NCBI GenBank assembly: GCA_024400495.1
Contig: JAKSMR010000001.1
Location: 124,001-188,000 of the forward strand
From: Bacteroidales bacterium
GTDB lineage: Bacteria; Bacteroidota; Bacteroidia; Bacteroidales; P3
Reading direction: 5' to 3'
Length of the DNA: 64,000 nt
Below, piece after piece: positions 16,580-26,126 of the stretch. The number at the start of each line of letters is the position of its first letter. Within the stretch, counting starts at the first letter, position 1. A model generated the notes under the pieces. It searched no databases and had not been told where the DNA came from. It was given only the letters and a program-made list of their open reading frames with translations. Both the position numbers and the translations under genes were made by a program.

Positions 16580-18088
16580 TTATTCCTCCTCAGAACGAAG
16601 GATCTGAAGTAGCTCTTTGACATTGATGAGTTTCAGGAGGAACGCACTCACGACGGCGACGACTCCACAGATAATGAGATGCATCAACGGCGAGACAGTT
16701 TCCACTAAGCAGTTGGTTACAAAGACGATAACCACGAAAGCCCCTAGCCGGAGGACATATCCATACGAAGGTCTGATGCTGAAGATCACCAATGCCAGCA
16801 CCAGCTGGGTGACAGCCATGAAACTCTGAGCCGAGAGACTTGCCCATGCTGAGCCGTAGGCAGCAAGATGGGGGATAAGGAAGATATTCGCAACTACATT
16901 TACTATCAACGCAGTAGCAGCCAAGATATTGAGCTGTTTCAGACTTCCATTGGCGGTAAGAAGTGTTCCGAAGATATAGGTGAATGAGATCGGCACAATG
17001 CCATAGATCAACACTCTGAAGATCCTTGCCGACTCCTCCGTATGTTCCTTATAGAAGAGATCCATCAACGGCTGGCTCAAGAAAGAGAGCGTGACCGCCG
17101 ATGTGACGGCAAACACCATCATGATAGAGAACACTATACGTGTCGTATCGGCAATCTCCTTCGTTCGCTCGGGGCCTTGCTTCTGTGCCGTCAGCTTTGC
17201 ATAGATAGGCAGAAGCGGAATGCTAACCAGATAAGCTATCATTGTCAGCGCATCCAACAGGCGGAATGCTCCGGCGTAAAGTCCTGCCTCGTAACTTCCT
17301 ACATGATCAGGAAGCAGTCGTTCTATCAGCACAGGGTCGATTCTGTTATAACTGGCCATCAGCAGAACCAGAAGGGCAAACGGAGCACTCTGGCGAAGGA
17401 CCGAGAGGGCGAAAGGCCTGTTCCACCTGATACCCTTGAAGCCTGTTTGCCTGAAAAGGGCAATAAGCGCTATTGAGGCAGTAATGGCATAAGCGACCGT
17501 TTGAGCATACACAAACCACATTATCTGGAAGTTACCGGTTCTTGGAAGCCATAGCAGACAACCACAGATGACAATCATCAGCACCCTATCCAGAATAGAT
17601 AAGACGCTATCGGTCTTGAACAGCAGCAGACCTTCGAAATTAGAACGCAGGTAGATGATCAACGAGTTCAGGAACTGGTTGACACAGAGCCACGACAGGA
17701 GATAGAACTGCTGGGAGTCGTAACCCATCAGGAGCCCTACCGAGAAAGTGATGATGGAATAAAGTCCGAGCAGCAACACCTTGATAGAGAGGATTCCCGA
17801 CAGATGTTTGGTGATGAGCTGCGGGTGTTGGGCTATGTTGCGTGTGTTGAAATTGGTTATGCCTAAATCAAGAAGGATATTGAAGATGTACGACAGGTTG
17901 AAGATGGCGAAATAAAAGCCATAGGCTTCCGCTCCGACAGCATTCTGGACGCCCACCTCAATGCCTAAAATCCAGAAAGGCTTGATGAGGATGTTGAGCA
18001 GAAGCACCCAGAAAAGTCCCGAAAGCAGTTTCTTCTTCACGCTATGTAACCTGTTGTATCTATGATGAATGTCATTTAGAACGACCAA
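16580..18088 (-). CDS. oligosaccharide flippase / polysaccharide biosynthesis protein
   Basis: A membrane protein of up to 502 residues with 12-14 hydrophobic segments, of the MOP superfamily (Wzx type). The N-terminal VKKKLLSGLFWVLLLNILIK and YGFYFAIFNLSYIFNILLDL (an N-terminal pattern of polysaccharide transporters) and the C-terminal half support this. It would move lipid-linked sugar units across the inner membrane. The ATG at 18088 overlaps the upstream lipoprotein gene by 13 bp; a later start near VKKKLL is possible. No polymerase or glycosyltransferase genes are adjacent. Confidence 0.85.
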   Translation of the reverse strand: MVVLNDIHHRYNRLHSVKKKLLSGLFWVLLLNILIKPFWILGIEVGVQNAVGAEAYGFYFAIFNLSYIFNILLDLGITNFNTRNIAQHPQLITKHLSGILSIKVLLLGLYSIITFSVGLLMGYDSQQFYLLSWLCVNQFLNSLIIYLRSNFEGLLLFKTDSVLSILDRVLMIVICGCLLWLPRTGNFQIMWFVYAQTVAYAITASIALIALFRQTGFKGIRWNRPFALSVLRQSAPFALLVLLMASYNRIDPVLIERLLPDHVGSYEAGLYAGAFRLLDALTMIAYLVSIPLLPIYAKLTAQKQGPERTKEIADTTRIVFSIMMVFAVTSAVTLSFLSQPLMDLFYKEHTEESARIFRVLIYGIVPISFTYIFGTLLTANGSLKQLNILAATALIVNVVANIFLIPHLAAYGSAWASLSAQSFMAVTQLVLALVIFSIRPSYGYVLRLGAFVVIVFVTNCLVETVSPLMHLIICGVVAVVSAFLLKLINVKELLQILRSEEE

Positions 18089-19845
18089 CGTTCTTCAAAC
18101 TCCCAGTTCTCGCGGATGTCGAGCACCTTTTCAAAATAGTAGACCGCCTCGGGCTGCTGCTGGTTCTGGAAATCGCCAGCATCCCACTTGCCATTATGAT
18201 TGGCATCGACAAAGGCACGTATCCTGTATTTCCCGGCTTTGAGATGTTCGAACCGCATGACTTCCTGCCCCGGACGGCGTTGGAGCGTATTACCTTTCTC
18301 GTCCAAAAGTTCTATCATACAGTTCTCTATGTCGGCGCCATGAGAGAGCTTAAGGGAAAGGATGCCATATTTCTCGGCAGTAGTCACTTCCGTCTTCCAT
18401 ACGGCAGAGTCGTTGGTGTGGCCGTAAATATCCTGGAACACATTGGGAAGCAGGGTGATCGTGTATTTCTCCCCGGCTTTAGGCTGCCAATTCATGTAGG
18501 CTGTTGTTGCTCCGCTGAAATTATTGATTTCATGCTCTTTGAGTGTGATGACGACCGTATCGTGGAGCGTGCTGTCGGCAGAGAGACAGATCGCAGCAGC
18601 ACTAGCATTGGGGTCTTTCATCATTACCGGAACTTCAAAATAGAGTTTGAGTGTGTCGAAATAGGCGAACGACGAGGAGAAGTTATTGGTTATCTTGATA
18701 TTAGATTGCACGCCATAAGGTTTCGCCTTGGCCTTAGGTGCACGATAACGGATCTTCATCGTGTCCTGGATGCCTGTAGCGTCGTAGAGGACGAGCCGCA
18801 AAGAGTCCATCTGTTCACGACGAGTCCAAAGATGGATAGTATCGCGCGAAGCGCTAAGCTTCCAATAGATCTCGTCCCCAAGACTCTTCAAGTCAGGCTC
18901 CTGCATAGGGAGATGCGTGGTGATGAAGGCGCGCCCTTTTTGTAAGAACTCGGTATTGGTGACGCGTTGCTTGGTGTCTTTGGGCTCGCTCATCTTCAGC
19001 ATGTTAGCCGTGGCTATTACGGTAGTGGTGTCTTCTGTGATGTATCTGCCCGAAATGGCGGCGATGCTGTCGTTGGGCTGCAGCACCATAGGCTCGGCTT
19101 TGACGAGATTGTCATAGAAAGCAAACGGCTCGCTCTGTTCGAGACGGAAATTCTTGTTGCCGTCTTCGAGAGCGAGAAGACGGTAAGAGCCTGGTTTTAT
19201 GTAGTTAAACTGAAAGAATCCTTTCTTGTTGGCACGCGTCTGATAGAGTGGTGCGAGTGGGATATCAAGACTATTCTTGGCCTTGGCCAGGCTATCGGAG
19301 AGAGAGAGCAGGGTGAGGTCGATACGAGGATCGAAAAGCAGGACCGTCACCACCTCCTTGCGTGGCAGGAGGGTAAGCGCGTCGACGATCTGTCCGCGGA
19401 GCTGCATGCTGTCGATGGCCGAACCGGTAGAGAGGACATATTCGAACGAGGGAAGGAGGTTGCCTTCGTTGAAATCGGCTATAGCTTCCTTAAACTGAAA
19501 GAGATAGGTGGTGTTGGACTGAAGCGTGTCGCGCAGCTTGACCAGCAACCCGTGCCCTTTGGGAAGGAACTCGGGCTTGGGGTCCATCGGAGGAGAGACA
19601 AGGACATTGTTGGAGGCGTCTTTGAGCACCACATATTCGTCGAAACCGATGAAGAACTGATTTCCTACGAACTGTACCGACTCGTTGGGAGGTGAGACTT
19701 TCATCACCTTGGGCGCGTCGACGTCCTTAGGTCCGCCCGTAGGATAACCCTGCTTGGCGCAACCCAGAAAGAGCGAAAAAGCAAGAAGAACGATGCCCAG
19801 GAGGACATGGTTATACGAAAGAGTGAAAAAAAAGTGTCGTCTCAT
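18076..19845 (-). CDS. Ig-like domain outer-membrane lipoprotein
   Basis: A 589-residue predicted lipoprotein with lipobox SLFLGC near residue 29. After it comes GYPTGGPKDVDAPKVMKVSPPNES (shown in parts: GYPTGGPKDVD, PKVMKVSPPN), the start of a bacterial Ig-like (Big_5/SbsA-like) domain that is common in Bacteroidota lipoproteins. Later segments such as GFFQFNYIKPGSYRLLALED and AGKYRIRAFVDANHNGKWDAG look like carboxypeptidase-regulatory-type beta sandwiches. No catalytic motif is seen. Its stop overlaps the start of the flippase gene, so they are probably co-expressed. Function unknown. Confidence 0.82.
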   Translation of the reverse strand: MRRHFFFTLSYNHVLLGIVLLAFSLFLGCAKQGYPTGGPKDVDAPKVMKVSPPNESVQFVGNQFFIGFDEYVVLKDASNNVLVSPPMDPKPEFLPKGHGLLVKLRDTLQSNTTYLFQFKEAIADFNEGNLLPSFEYVLSTGSAIDSMQLRGQIVDALTLLPRKEVVTVLLFDPRIDLTLLSLSDSLAKAKNSLDIPLAPLYQTRANKKGFFQFNYIKPGSYRLLALEDGNKNFRLEQSEPFAFYDNLVKAEPMVLQPNDSIAAISGRYITEDTTTVIATANMLKMSEPKDTKQRVTNTEFLQKGRAFITTHLPMQEPDLKSLGDEIYWKLSASRDTIHLWTRREQMDSLRLVLYDATGIQDTMKIRYRAPKAKAKPYGVQSNIKITNNFSSSFAYFDTLKLYFEVPVMMKDPNASAAAICLSADSTLHDTVVITLKEHEINNFSGATTAYMNWQPKAGEKYTITLLPNVFQDIYGHTNDSAVWKTEVTTAEKYGILSLKLSHGADIENCMIELLDEKGNTLQRRPGQEVMRFEHLKAGKYRIRAFVDANHNGKWDAGDFQNQQQPEAVYYFEKVLDIRENWEFEERWSF

Positions 19846-20191
19846 AGTGCTCAGAATCGTACAGTTACGGATTTTAACATTTAAAAAATCGTCTCCAACC
19901 CAATATTTTGCAAATCTCTGCGTTATTTATGCGTGCTTACTATTTCAAATCGATGTATTTGGAGGCGTCCCTGACAAGTGGGGGCGCTTTTTTTATTTTG
20001 CAAAGATAATAAGTTTTTTCTAATGGGAGAAAATAATCGTCTCTGTTCGCCGCAAACTACTGATTCCATGATAAATCGTACGCAATGCCGAAAGCACGAA
20101 AATCGCTTGTCTGCCGGGCAGGAAAGAACTATTTGAAACTATCTCGAGCCACTCTTCTCTCGCTCCAGGCGGCCACCTGGCGGCTGAAATC

Positions 20192-20235
20192 GCGAGAGTG
20201 GCGGCTCCCTCGTGCGACCCTGGTGCGAGCCTAAA
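20192..20235 (+). repeat. 11-bp tandem repeat, four degenerate units
   Basis: Reads GCGAGAGTGGC, GGCTCCCTCGT, GCGACCCTGGT, GCGAGCCTAAA. The third unit is closest to the consensus GCGACSYTRRT. Confidence 0.55.
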
Positions 20236-20282
20236 GCTAGGACTGAAGTCTTATATTTTTTGTATCATTAATAAAAAAATTT

Positions 20283-20312
20283 TTTGTATTTCTAAAAAAT
20301 GTTGTACCTTTG
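20283..20312 (+). promoter_or_regulatory. promoter of holB
   Basis: TTTG at 20283-20286 and TACCTTTG at 20305-20312, spaced by 18 bp, match the Bacteroidota -33/-7 pattern. The leader to the ATG at 20333 would be about 14 nt. Confidence 0.7.
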
Positions 20313-20332
20313 TACGCTAAAATGATTGTGCT

Positions 20333-21499
20333 ATGCAGTTCAAAGATATTATAGGCCAGCGAGTTTTGATTAATCAACTCACCGAAATTATTGATTCGGG
20401 ACGCATCAGTCATGCCCAATTGTTCCTCGGACAGAACGGCTACGGCTCCCTTGCGTTAGCAATTGCCTATGCCCAATATCTCAATTGCCAGAACCGCCAC
20501 CACTATGAGGAAGGCTCCGAGCTGAGAGCCGACTCCTGTGGGCAATGTCCCAGCTGTCTCCAATACCAGCAGCTGGCTCATCCCGACCTGCATCTCTACT
20601 TCCCCAACGCCACCAACACCCGCGTCAAGGAGAAACCCACTTCGACACAGTTTATTACCGAGTTTCGCGATTACATGGCGCAATGCGGACAGTATGCCGA
20701 AGTGGCAGAATGGATGGACTTCATCAAGTCGGAGAACAAGCAAGGCATCATCAACGTGAACGACGCCCGCGAGGCTCTTACCGCCCTGAGTTACAAGCCC
20801 TATATGGCGCCCTACAAGGTTGCCGTATTCTGGATGGCGGAGAAGATGAACCCCGAGTCGGCCAACGCGTTGCTGAAGATCATCGAAGAGCCTATGTCAC
20901 GCACACTCATCCTTCTGGTGGCCGAGAAGAGCGACAAGATGCTGAGCACCATCATCTCGCGCACCCAGCTCGTACAGGTGGGCAAGATCGACAACGCCAG
21001 CCTCCTTTCTGCCCTTCAGAAGAGGAACCCCGAGCAGAACGACATGCAACGCCTCCAGTTTGCCGCAGCATCGGGCGAAGGCGACATCATCGAAGCCCAG
21101 AACGCATTGGTGCACAACGAAGAGCACGAGCTCTTTACCGAGATTTTCGTCACCTGGATGCGACAGCTCTTCAAGCTCAACATGGCGACCCTCTCCGATA
21201 TCACCTCGCGCATCCATGAGATGGGGCGTGAACAGGAGAAACGGTTCCTCCTCTTCTGCATGGACGCCCTGAGAGCCTGTTGTCTGAAGACCGCAGCAGG
21301 CATCGAACTCTCCCACAAGCTGCAGTTCGGCGACGAGAAATTCAACGCCAGCTTCGCCGCCTACATCACCCCCAACAACATCACACAACTTACCGACGAG
21401 TTCAACAACACCCTCTATGCCATCGAACGCAACGCCTATGGAAAGCTGGCGTTCATGAACCTCTCATTCAGCATCAGCAAACTACTAAAGAAACGATAA
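20333..21499 (+). CDS. holB: DNA polymerase III delta-prime-type subunit
   Basis: A 388-residue clamp-loader AAA+ protein. It begins MQFKDIIGQRVLINQL and has the degenerate P-loop GQNGYGSLALAIAYA, the zinc module CGQCPSCLQYQQLAHPDL, and the sensor and arm region YKVAVFWMAEKMNPESANAL followed by LKIIEEP. The SRC motif appears as SRTQLVQV. The weak P-loop is usual for delta-prime, which does not hydrolyse ATP itself. Order holB-ricT-gldH-penicillin-binding protein recurs in Bacteroidota. A 57-bp gap separates it from ricT. Confidence 0.92.
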   Translation: MQFKDIIGQRVLINQLTEIIDSGRISHAQLFLGQNGYGSLALAIAYAQYLNCQNRHHYEEGSELRADSCGQCPSCLQYQQLAHPDLHLYFPNATNTRVKEKPTSTQFITEFRDYMAQCGQYAEVAEWMDFIKSENKQGIINVNDAREALTALSYKPYMAPYKVAVFWMAEKMNPESANALLKIIEEPMSRTLILLVAEKSDKMLSTIISRTQLVQVGKIDNASLLSALQKRNPEQNDMQRLQFAAASGEGDIIEAQNALVHNEEHELFTEIFVTWMRQLFKLNMATLSDITSRIHEMGREQEKRFLLFCMDALRACCLKTAAGIELSHKLQFGDEKFNASFAAYITPNNITQLTDEFNNTLYAIERNAYGKLAFMNLSFSISKLLKKR

Positions 21500-21556
21500 T
21501 CACAAGGGCTACAACCCGTTGCCCTGTACTAACATCTTAACACTCCCAACGACACT

Positions 21557-23275
21557 ATGGAGAAGAAAAACATACAACATCCTCATCACCACGACCGTCG
21601 CAACGACAAACCCGCGCCCAAGCCAGAAGAAGCTGTAGAACAGCCCGTTAAAAATGCCGAGCCCGTAGACGACGATAACATCGCTACTGCCGACGACATT
21701 GCCGCCTACGCCCGCGAAGCAGCCGAGAAGCGCGCCCGCAAAAACAAAACCCCACAGTTTGATGCCGAAGATGCCGAGCGCACCTCTATTGACGGCACCG
21801 ACGAGATGGGAAACATGATAGACCCTTATCTCGAACCCGACCCCTCCATCCCTCAGGTTCCTTTCAAAGAGAGCATCTTCCTCAGCCGAGGCTGCTCCCA
21901 ATGCCCCAAGTCCTATGTCCCCGTCGCCGAGCAGGAGCTGCGCAGCTGCGCCAAAGTGGGCTCGAGCAACTGGATGAAAGGCATCCGCAAGCCCTGCGAA
22001 GAGCCTTTTGATATTGTAGAGGTCCGTTTCAAGAACAACCGCAAGGATTTCTTCCGTCTTCCCGACGGCATCGACGTGAACGAAGGTGACGTTGTAGCCG
22101 TAGAGGGAATGCCCGGACACGATGTAGGCATCGTAAGCCTCATGGGCGAAGCCTGCCGTCTTCAGATGCGCCGCAAGAAAGTCAGCCCCGACAGCGAGAA
22201 CCTGAAGAAACTCTTCCGCCGCGCCAAGTCCACCGACATCGAGCGCTGGGTAGAGTCGCTCCGCGACGAGAAGGCCGCCTTGCTCAAAACCCGTCGCATC
22301 GTCGAAGAGCAAGGTCTCTCGATGAAGGTGAACGACGTAGAGTACCAGGGCGACCATGCCAAAGCCATCTTCTACTATACCGCCGACGACCGTGTGGACT
22401 TCCGCACCCTTATCAAGGTGCTTGCCGACGAGTTCAAGGTACGCATCGAGATGAAACAGATCGGCGTGCGCCAGGAAGCCGGCAAGGTAGGCGGCATCGG
22501 CACCTGCGGCCGCGAGTTATGCTGCAGCACCTGGCTCACCAACTTCAAGAGCGTCACCACCGGCGTCGCCAAAGCACAGCAGATCCTCCCCAACCCCCAG
22601 AAGCTCGCCGGACAATGCGGCAAGCTGAAATGCTGCCTCAACTTCGAATACGAGGTCTATGTGGACGCCCTGAAGCAGTTCCCGCCCGCCAACCAGGCAA
22701 TCCGTTTCCAGAAAGGACTGGCTCTCTACAAGAAGACCGATGTCTTCCGCGGTATCATGTGGTACGCCTACGAAGGCGAGAACGACCTCTATGCCATTCC
22801 CGCAGAGAGCGTCAAGAAGATTATCGCCATGAACAAGGAGCAGCAATACCCCGAGAAACTCGAGGACTTCCAGGTAGAGCTCATGGCCTCCGCTGCCCTT
22901 GCCACCGAGACCAACTCCAGCGAGTTTGAGCAGGAGCTGCGCCGCATGGCCGACAGCGGAAACGAAGTTACCGGAGAGGAAGAGAAACCCCGTGGCTCCA
23001 GAGACGACCGCCGCGACCGTGGCGACCGTGGCGACCATCGTGACCGCCGCGAAGGCGGACGCGACCGCCGCAACAACCGTGGCCCGAAAGAGAACCGCGA
23101 GAATAGAGAAAACCGCGAACGCGAACCCCGTGAGAACAGGGAGAACAGAGAAAACCGCGAAAACCGCGACAACAACCGTTCCCGCAACAACCGCCAGCGT
23201 CCCCGCGGCGAACGCCAAAATGGTGAACGCCAGAGCCACAACAATGGCGGCAACAACGAAAACCGACAGCAATAA
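21557..23275 (+). CDS. ricT: PSP1/RicT-domain protein with Arg-Asn-rich tail
   Basis: A 572-residue protein. Residues about 1-100 are charged and low in complexity. The core (about 100-430) is the PSP1/RicT (YaaT) domain with DIVEVRFKNNRKDFFR, GDVVAVEG, and the cysteine-rich GIGTCGRELCCSTWL and GQCGKLKCCLNFEYE. In Bacillus RicT works with RicA and RicF to control RNase Y and binds Fe-S clusters. The last 110 residues are an Arg/Asp/Asn/Glu tail of repeats such as RENRENRE and DRGDRGDH, likely disordered and possibly RNA-binding. The tail is encoded by near-repetitive DNA (about 22990-23270). Confidence 0.88.
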   Translation: MEKKNIQHPHHHDRRNDKPAPKPEEAVEQPVKNAEPVDDDNIATADDIAAYAREAAEKRARKNKTPQFDAEDAERTSIDGTDEMGNMIDPYLEPDPSIPQVPFKESIFLSRGCSQCPKSYVPVAEQELRSCAKVGSSNWMKGIRKPCEEPFDIVEVRFKNNRKDFFRLPDGIDVNEGDVVAVEGMPGHDVGIVSLMGEACRLQMRRKKVSPDSENLKKLFRRAKSTDIERWVESLRDEKAALLKTRRIVEEQGLSMKVNDVEYQGDHAKAIFYYTADDRVDFRTLIKVLADEFKVRIEMKQIGVRQEAGKVGGIGTCGRELCCSTWLTNFKSVTTGVAKAQQILPNPQKLAGQCGKLKCCLNFEYEVYVDALKQFPPANQAIRFQKGLALYKKTDVFRGIMWYAYEGENDLYAIPAESVKKIIAMNKEQQYPEKLEDFQVELMASAALATETNSSEFEQELRRMADSGNEVTGEEEKPRGSRDDRRDRGDRGDHRDRREGGRDRRNNRGPKENRENRENREREPRENRENRENRENRDNNRSRNNRQRPRGERQNGERQSHNNGGNNENRQQ

Positions 23276-23293
23276 AACAGCACCCTCCACGCT

Positions 23294-23764
23294 ATGAAAC
23301 GTCTCCACACCCTACTCCTCATCCTCCTCGTCGCTGCAGCCTTTGTGGCCTGCGACGGCAAAGTGCACTATTGCAACGACCAGCGCGTCGACGAGCATGG
23401 ATGGAACCTCGGCGACAAACTCTATTTCGATGTCGATGTCGACGACACCACCCGTCTCTATTCCTTCTTCATCGACCTGAGAGTCAGCAGCGACTTCCCC
23501 TACAGCAACGCCTTCCTCTTTGTCAACACCACCCGTCCTGATGGCGGCATCTCGCACGACACCATCGAGTGTCCTCTCGCCGACGCCAGCGGCCAATGGT
23601 ATGGCAAACGAACAGGACGCTATATCGACAACCGTTATGCCTTCCGCAAGAATATGATCTTCCCCAGCACCGGCGAATATCGTTTCGAGATCGTTCATGC
23701 TATGCGCGACACCAACGTGGTGGGTATCAAGAACGTAGGACTCCGTATCGAATACGTCCAATAG
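23294..23764 (+). CDS. gldH: gliding motility lipoprotein GldH
   Basis: A 156-residue lipoprotein with lipobox AAAFVAC. The body includes VDEHGWNLGDKLYFDVDV, YSFFIDLRVSSDFPYSNAF followed by LFVNTTRPDG, and GEYRFEIVHAMR, which match GldH. In gliding flavobacteria GldH is needed for motility; in non-motile Bacteroidales it persists next to envelope genes. It lies 18 bp after ricT and 27 bp before the penicillin-binding protein gene. Together with the T9SS-type C-terminus at 10494-12056 it supports a type IX secretion-bearing lineage, though gldH alone does not prove gliding. Confidence 0.9.
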   Translation: MKRLHTLLLILLVAAAFVACDGKVHYCNDQRVDEHGWNLGDKLYFDVDVDDTTRLYSFFIDLRVSSDFPYSNAFLFVNTTRPDGGISHDTIECPLADASGQWYGKRTGRYIDNRYAFRKNMIFPSTGEYRFEIVHAMRDTNVVGIKNVGLRIEYVQ

Positions 23765-23791
23765 GCTATTAACCAGAAAAACATCAACCGT

Positions 23792-26095
23792 ATGGCACAA
23801 TACACAAGCGGTAAGAAAAAAAAGAAAAGCAAAAGCACCCAGCACCCTAAGTCCGGCCTCTTCTGGAAGATCTTCGGCGCCCTGTGGGGGGTGGCAATAC
23901 TCTATTTCTTCATGCTTTCCATGGGATGGCTCGGATTCATGCCCTCCTTCGAAGAGCTGGAGAACCCACGCAGCAACCAGGCTACCGAGGTTATCTCCGC
24001 CGATGGCGAGATTCTTGGATTTATCGGTCTGGAAAACCGCTCCAACGTCGCCTATAGCGATCTCTCACCCAACCTGGTGAACGCCCTTATCGCCACAGAG
24101 GACGTCCGTTTCTACAAACACGCCGGCATCGACGCCCGAAGCCTCGGCCGCGTGTTCTTCAAGACCCTTCTGGGCCGTCACAGCAGCTCGGGCGGCGGCA
24201 GCACCATCACCCAGCAGCTGGCAAAGAACCTCTTCCCTCGCGAGCACAAGAGCAAGATCGGCGTGGCCCACTCCAAATTCAAAGAATGGGTGGTGGCCGT
24301 AAAGCTTGAGCACCACTACTCCAAGGAAGAGATTATCGCGATGTATTTCAACACCGTCGATTTCGGCAGCAACGCCTTCGGCATCAAGACCGCAGCAAAG
24401 ACCTTCTTCGACAAAGCTCCTGCCGACCTCACCGTCAGCGAGGCAGCCGTGCTGGTAGGACTCCTCAAGGCTCCTACTTCCTACAGCCCCATCCTCCATC
24501 CCGACCGCAGCCTCCAGCGCCGCAATACCGTGCTCTACCAGATGAACCACTACGACTATCTCACCGACGAGGAGTATGCCCAGTACAGCTCCGAGCCGAT
24601 AGATATGAAGCACTACACCCCCCAAAGCCACAACGACGGTCTGGCCACCTATCTCCGCGAATATCTCCGCACCTATATGAAGGACTGGTGCAAGCACCAC
24701 CGCAACTCAGAGGGCAACCACTACGATGTCTATAAGGACGGCCTCCGCATCTACACCACCATCGACTCCCGTATGCAGCGCTACGCCGAAGAGGCCGTGA
24801 GAAAGCACCTTAGCGAGGAGATCCAGCCTGCCTTCAACAAAGAGCTCGCCAACCGCAACGGAAACCCCTTCGTCAACCTCAGCAAAGAGCAGGAGAACAA
24901 ATATCTCACCCAGGCCATGAAGAACTCCGACCGCTGGCGCAACATGAAAGCAGCGGGCTACAAGGACAGCGAGATTGAGAAATCGTTCCACGAGAAGACC
25001 GAAATGCGTGTCTTTGCCTGGCGCGACAAGAACCATCCGCGCGACTTCCGCGACACCATCATGACCCCCTGGGATTCGCTCCTGCACTACAAGAAGTTCC
25101 TCAACGCCGGCCTGATGTCTGTCGAACCCGGCACAGGCTATGTGAAAGCCTATGTGGGCGGCATCAACTACCGTTACTTCAAATACGATAACGTCATGAG
25201 CCACCGTCAGGTAGGCTCGACCTTCAAGCCCTTCGTCTACACCATGGCGTTGCAGGATCTGGGCATGTTCCCCTGCACCCAGGTGCCCAACTCAGAGGTG
25301 TGCTTCGACACTGGCCACGACACCTGGTGCCCCAAGAACTCCTCCCACGAGCGCGAGAACGAGATGGTGACCCTCAAATGGGCTCTGGCACACTCCATCA
25401 ACTGGGTTTCGGCCTATCTGATGAAGCAGGGCTCGCCCGAGCAGGTCATCACCATCGCCCGCAAGATGGGCGTCAAGTCACCCATCGACCCCGTACCCGC
25501 CATCTCCGTAGGTACGCCCGAGATCACCGTCTATGAGATGGCTGGCGCCATGGCTACCTTCGCCAACAAAGGCGAATACGTAGAGCCCATCTTCGTCACC
25601 CGCATCGAGGACAACAAAGGCACCGTGCTCGAACGCTTCGTCCCCGAACGCAACGAAGCTATCGACGAGCAGATCGCCTATATGATGATCCACCTCATGC
25701 GCGGCGTCGTGCAGAGCGGTACCGGTACCCGACTGAACTACAAATACAAACTCAACGAATACAGCACCGCCATCGCAGGCAAGACCGGCACCACACAGAA
25801 CAACTCCGACTGCTGGTTTGTAGGCATCACACCCAAGCTGGCCACCGCCGTGTGGACTGGCGGCGAGCTCCGCAGCATCCACTTCCGCAACATGACCTAC
25901 GGACAAGGTGCCGCCATGGCGCTGCCTATCTTCGGCTACTACATGAGGAGCATCTACGCCGACTCCAAGATAGGCTTCTACCGCGGCGAGTTCGAGCTTC
26001 CCAGCAAGCCGCTCCAGACCGAACTCGACTGCAGCCTCTTCCAGCAAGAGATCGAAGCCGAGCAAGGCATGCAATGGGACGACAACTGGTGGTAG
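23792..26095 (+). CDS. bifunctional penicillin-binding protein 1A (transglycosylase/transpeptidase)
   Basis: A 767-residue class A PBP that polymerises and cross-links peptidoglycan. A basic cytoplasmic tail (KKKKKSKST) precedes one membrane helix (residues about 25-50). The GT51 domain shows ATEDVRFYKHAGID, GGGSTITQQLAKNLF and the RRNTVLYQM region. The transpeptidase domain has SxxK in GSTFKPFVYTMAL, SxN in HSINWV and KTG in AGKTGTTQNNSDCWFVG. All active motifs are intact. It follows gldH closely and is probably in one transcript with holB, ricT and gldH. Confidence 0.95.
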   Translation: MAQYTSGKKKKKSKSTQHPKSGLFWKIFGALWGVAILYFFMLSMGWLGFMPSFEELENPRSNQATEVISADGEILGFIGLENRSNVAYSDLSPNLVNALIATEDVRFYKHAGIDARSLGRVFFKTLLGRHSSSGGGSTITQQLAKNLFPREHKSKIGVAHSKFKEWVVAVKLEHHYSKEEIIAMYFNTVDFGSNAFGIKTAAKTFFDKAPADLTVSEAAVLVGLLKAPTSYSPILHPDRSLQRRNTVLYQMNHYDYLTDEEYAQYSSEPIDMKHYTPQSHNDGLATYLREYLRTYMKDWCKHHRNSEGNHYDVYKDGLRIYTTIDSRMQRYAEEAVRKHLSEEIQPAFNKELANRNGNPFVNLSKEQENKYLTQAMKNSDRWRNMKAAGYKDSEIEKSFHEKTEMRVFAWRDKNHPRDFRDTIMTPWDSLLHYKKFLNAGLMSVEPGTGYVKAYVGGINYRYFKYDNVMSHRQVGSTFKPFVYTMALQDLGMFPCTQVPNSEVCFDTGHDTWCPKNSSHERENEMVTLKWALAHSINWVSAYLMKQGSPEQVITIARKMGVKSPIDPVPAISVGTPEITVYEMAGAMATFANKGEYVEPIFVTRIEDNKGTVLERFVPERNEAIDEQIAYMMIHLMRGVVQSGTGTRLNYKYKLNEYSTAIAGKTGTTQNNSDCWFVGITPKLATAVWTGGELRSIHFRNMTYGQGAAMALPIFGYYMRSIYADSKIGFYRGEFELPSKPLQTELDCSLFQQEIEAEQGMQWDDNWW

Positions 26096-26126
26096 TATTC
26101 TCCTCACTAACGGCAATATTCTTAAC

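Larger units (their letters stand above)
19846..20332. other. divergent intergenic region with structured leader and 11-bp repeats
   Basis: A 487-bp gap between divergent genes without a supported gene. On the minus strand a TATCTTTG box at 20001-20008 could start a leader of about 150 nt. Within it, 19965-19971 pairs with 19981-19987, and 19890-19898 (minus-strand TTGGAGACG) can pair with 19959-19967 and is followed by ATTTTTT. 20192-20235 holds four 11-bp units. The holB promoter lies at the right end. Confidence 0.55.

Noticed and set aside
22990-23270. Repetitive DNA in ricT as a CRISPR or tandem array
   Set aside because: The repeats are codon-scale Arg/Asn/Glu runs inside a complete reading frame, with no spacers.
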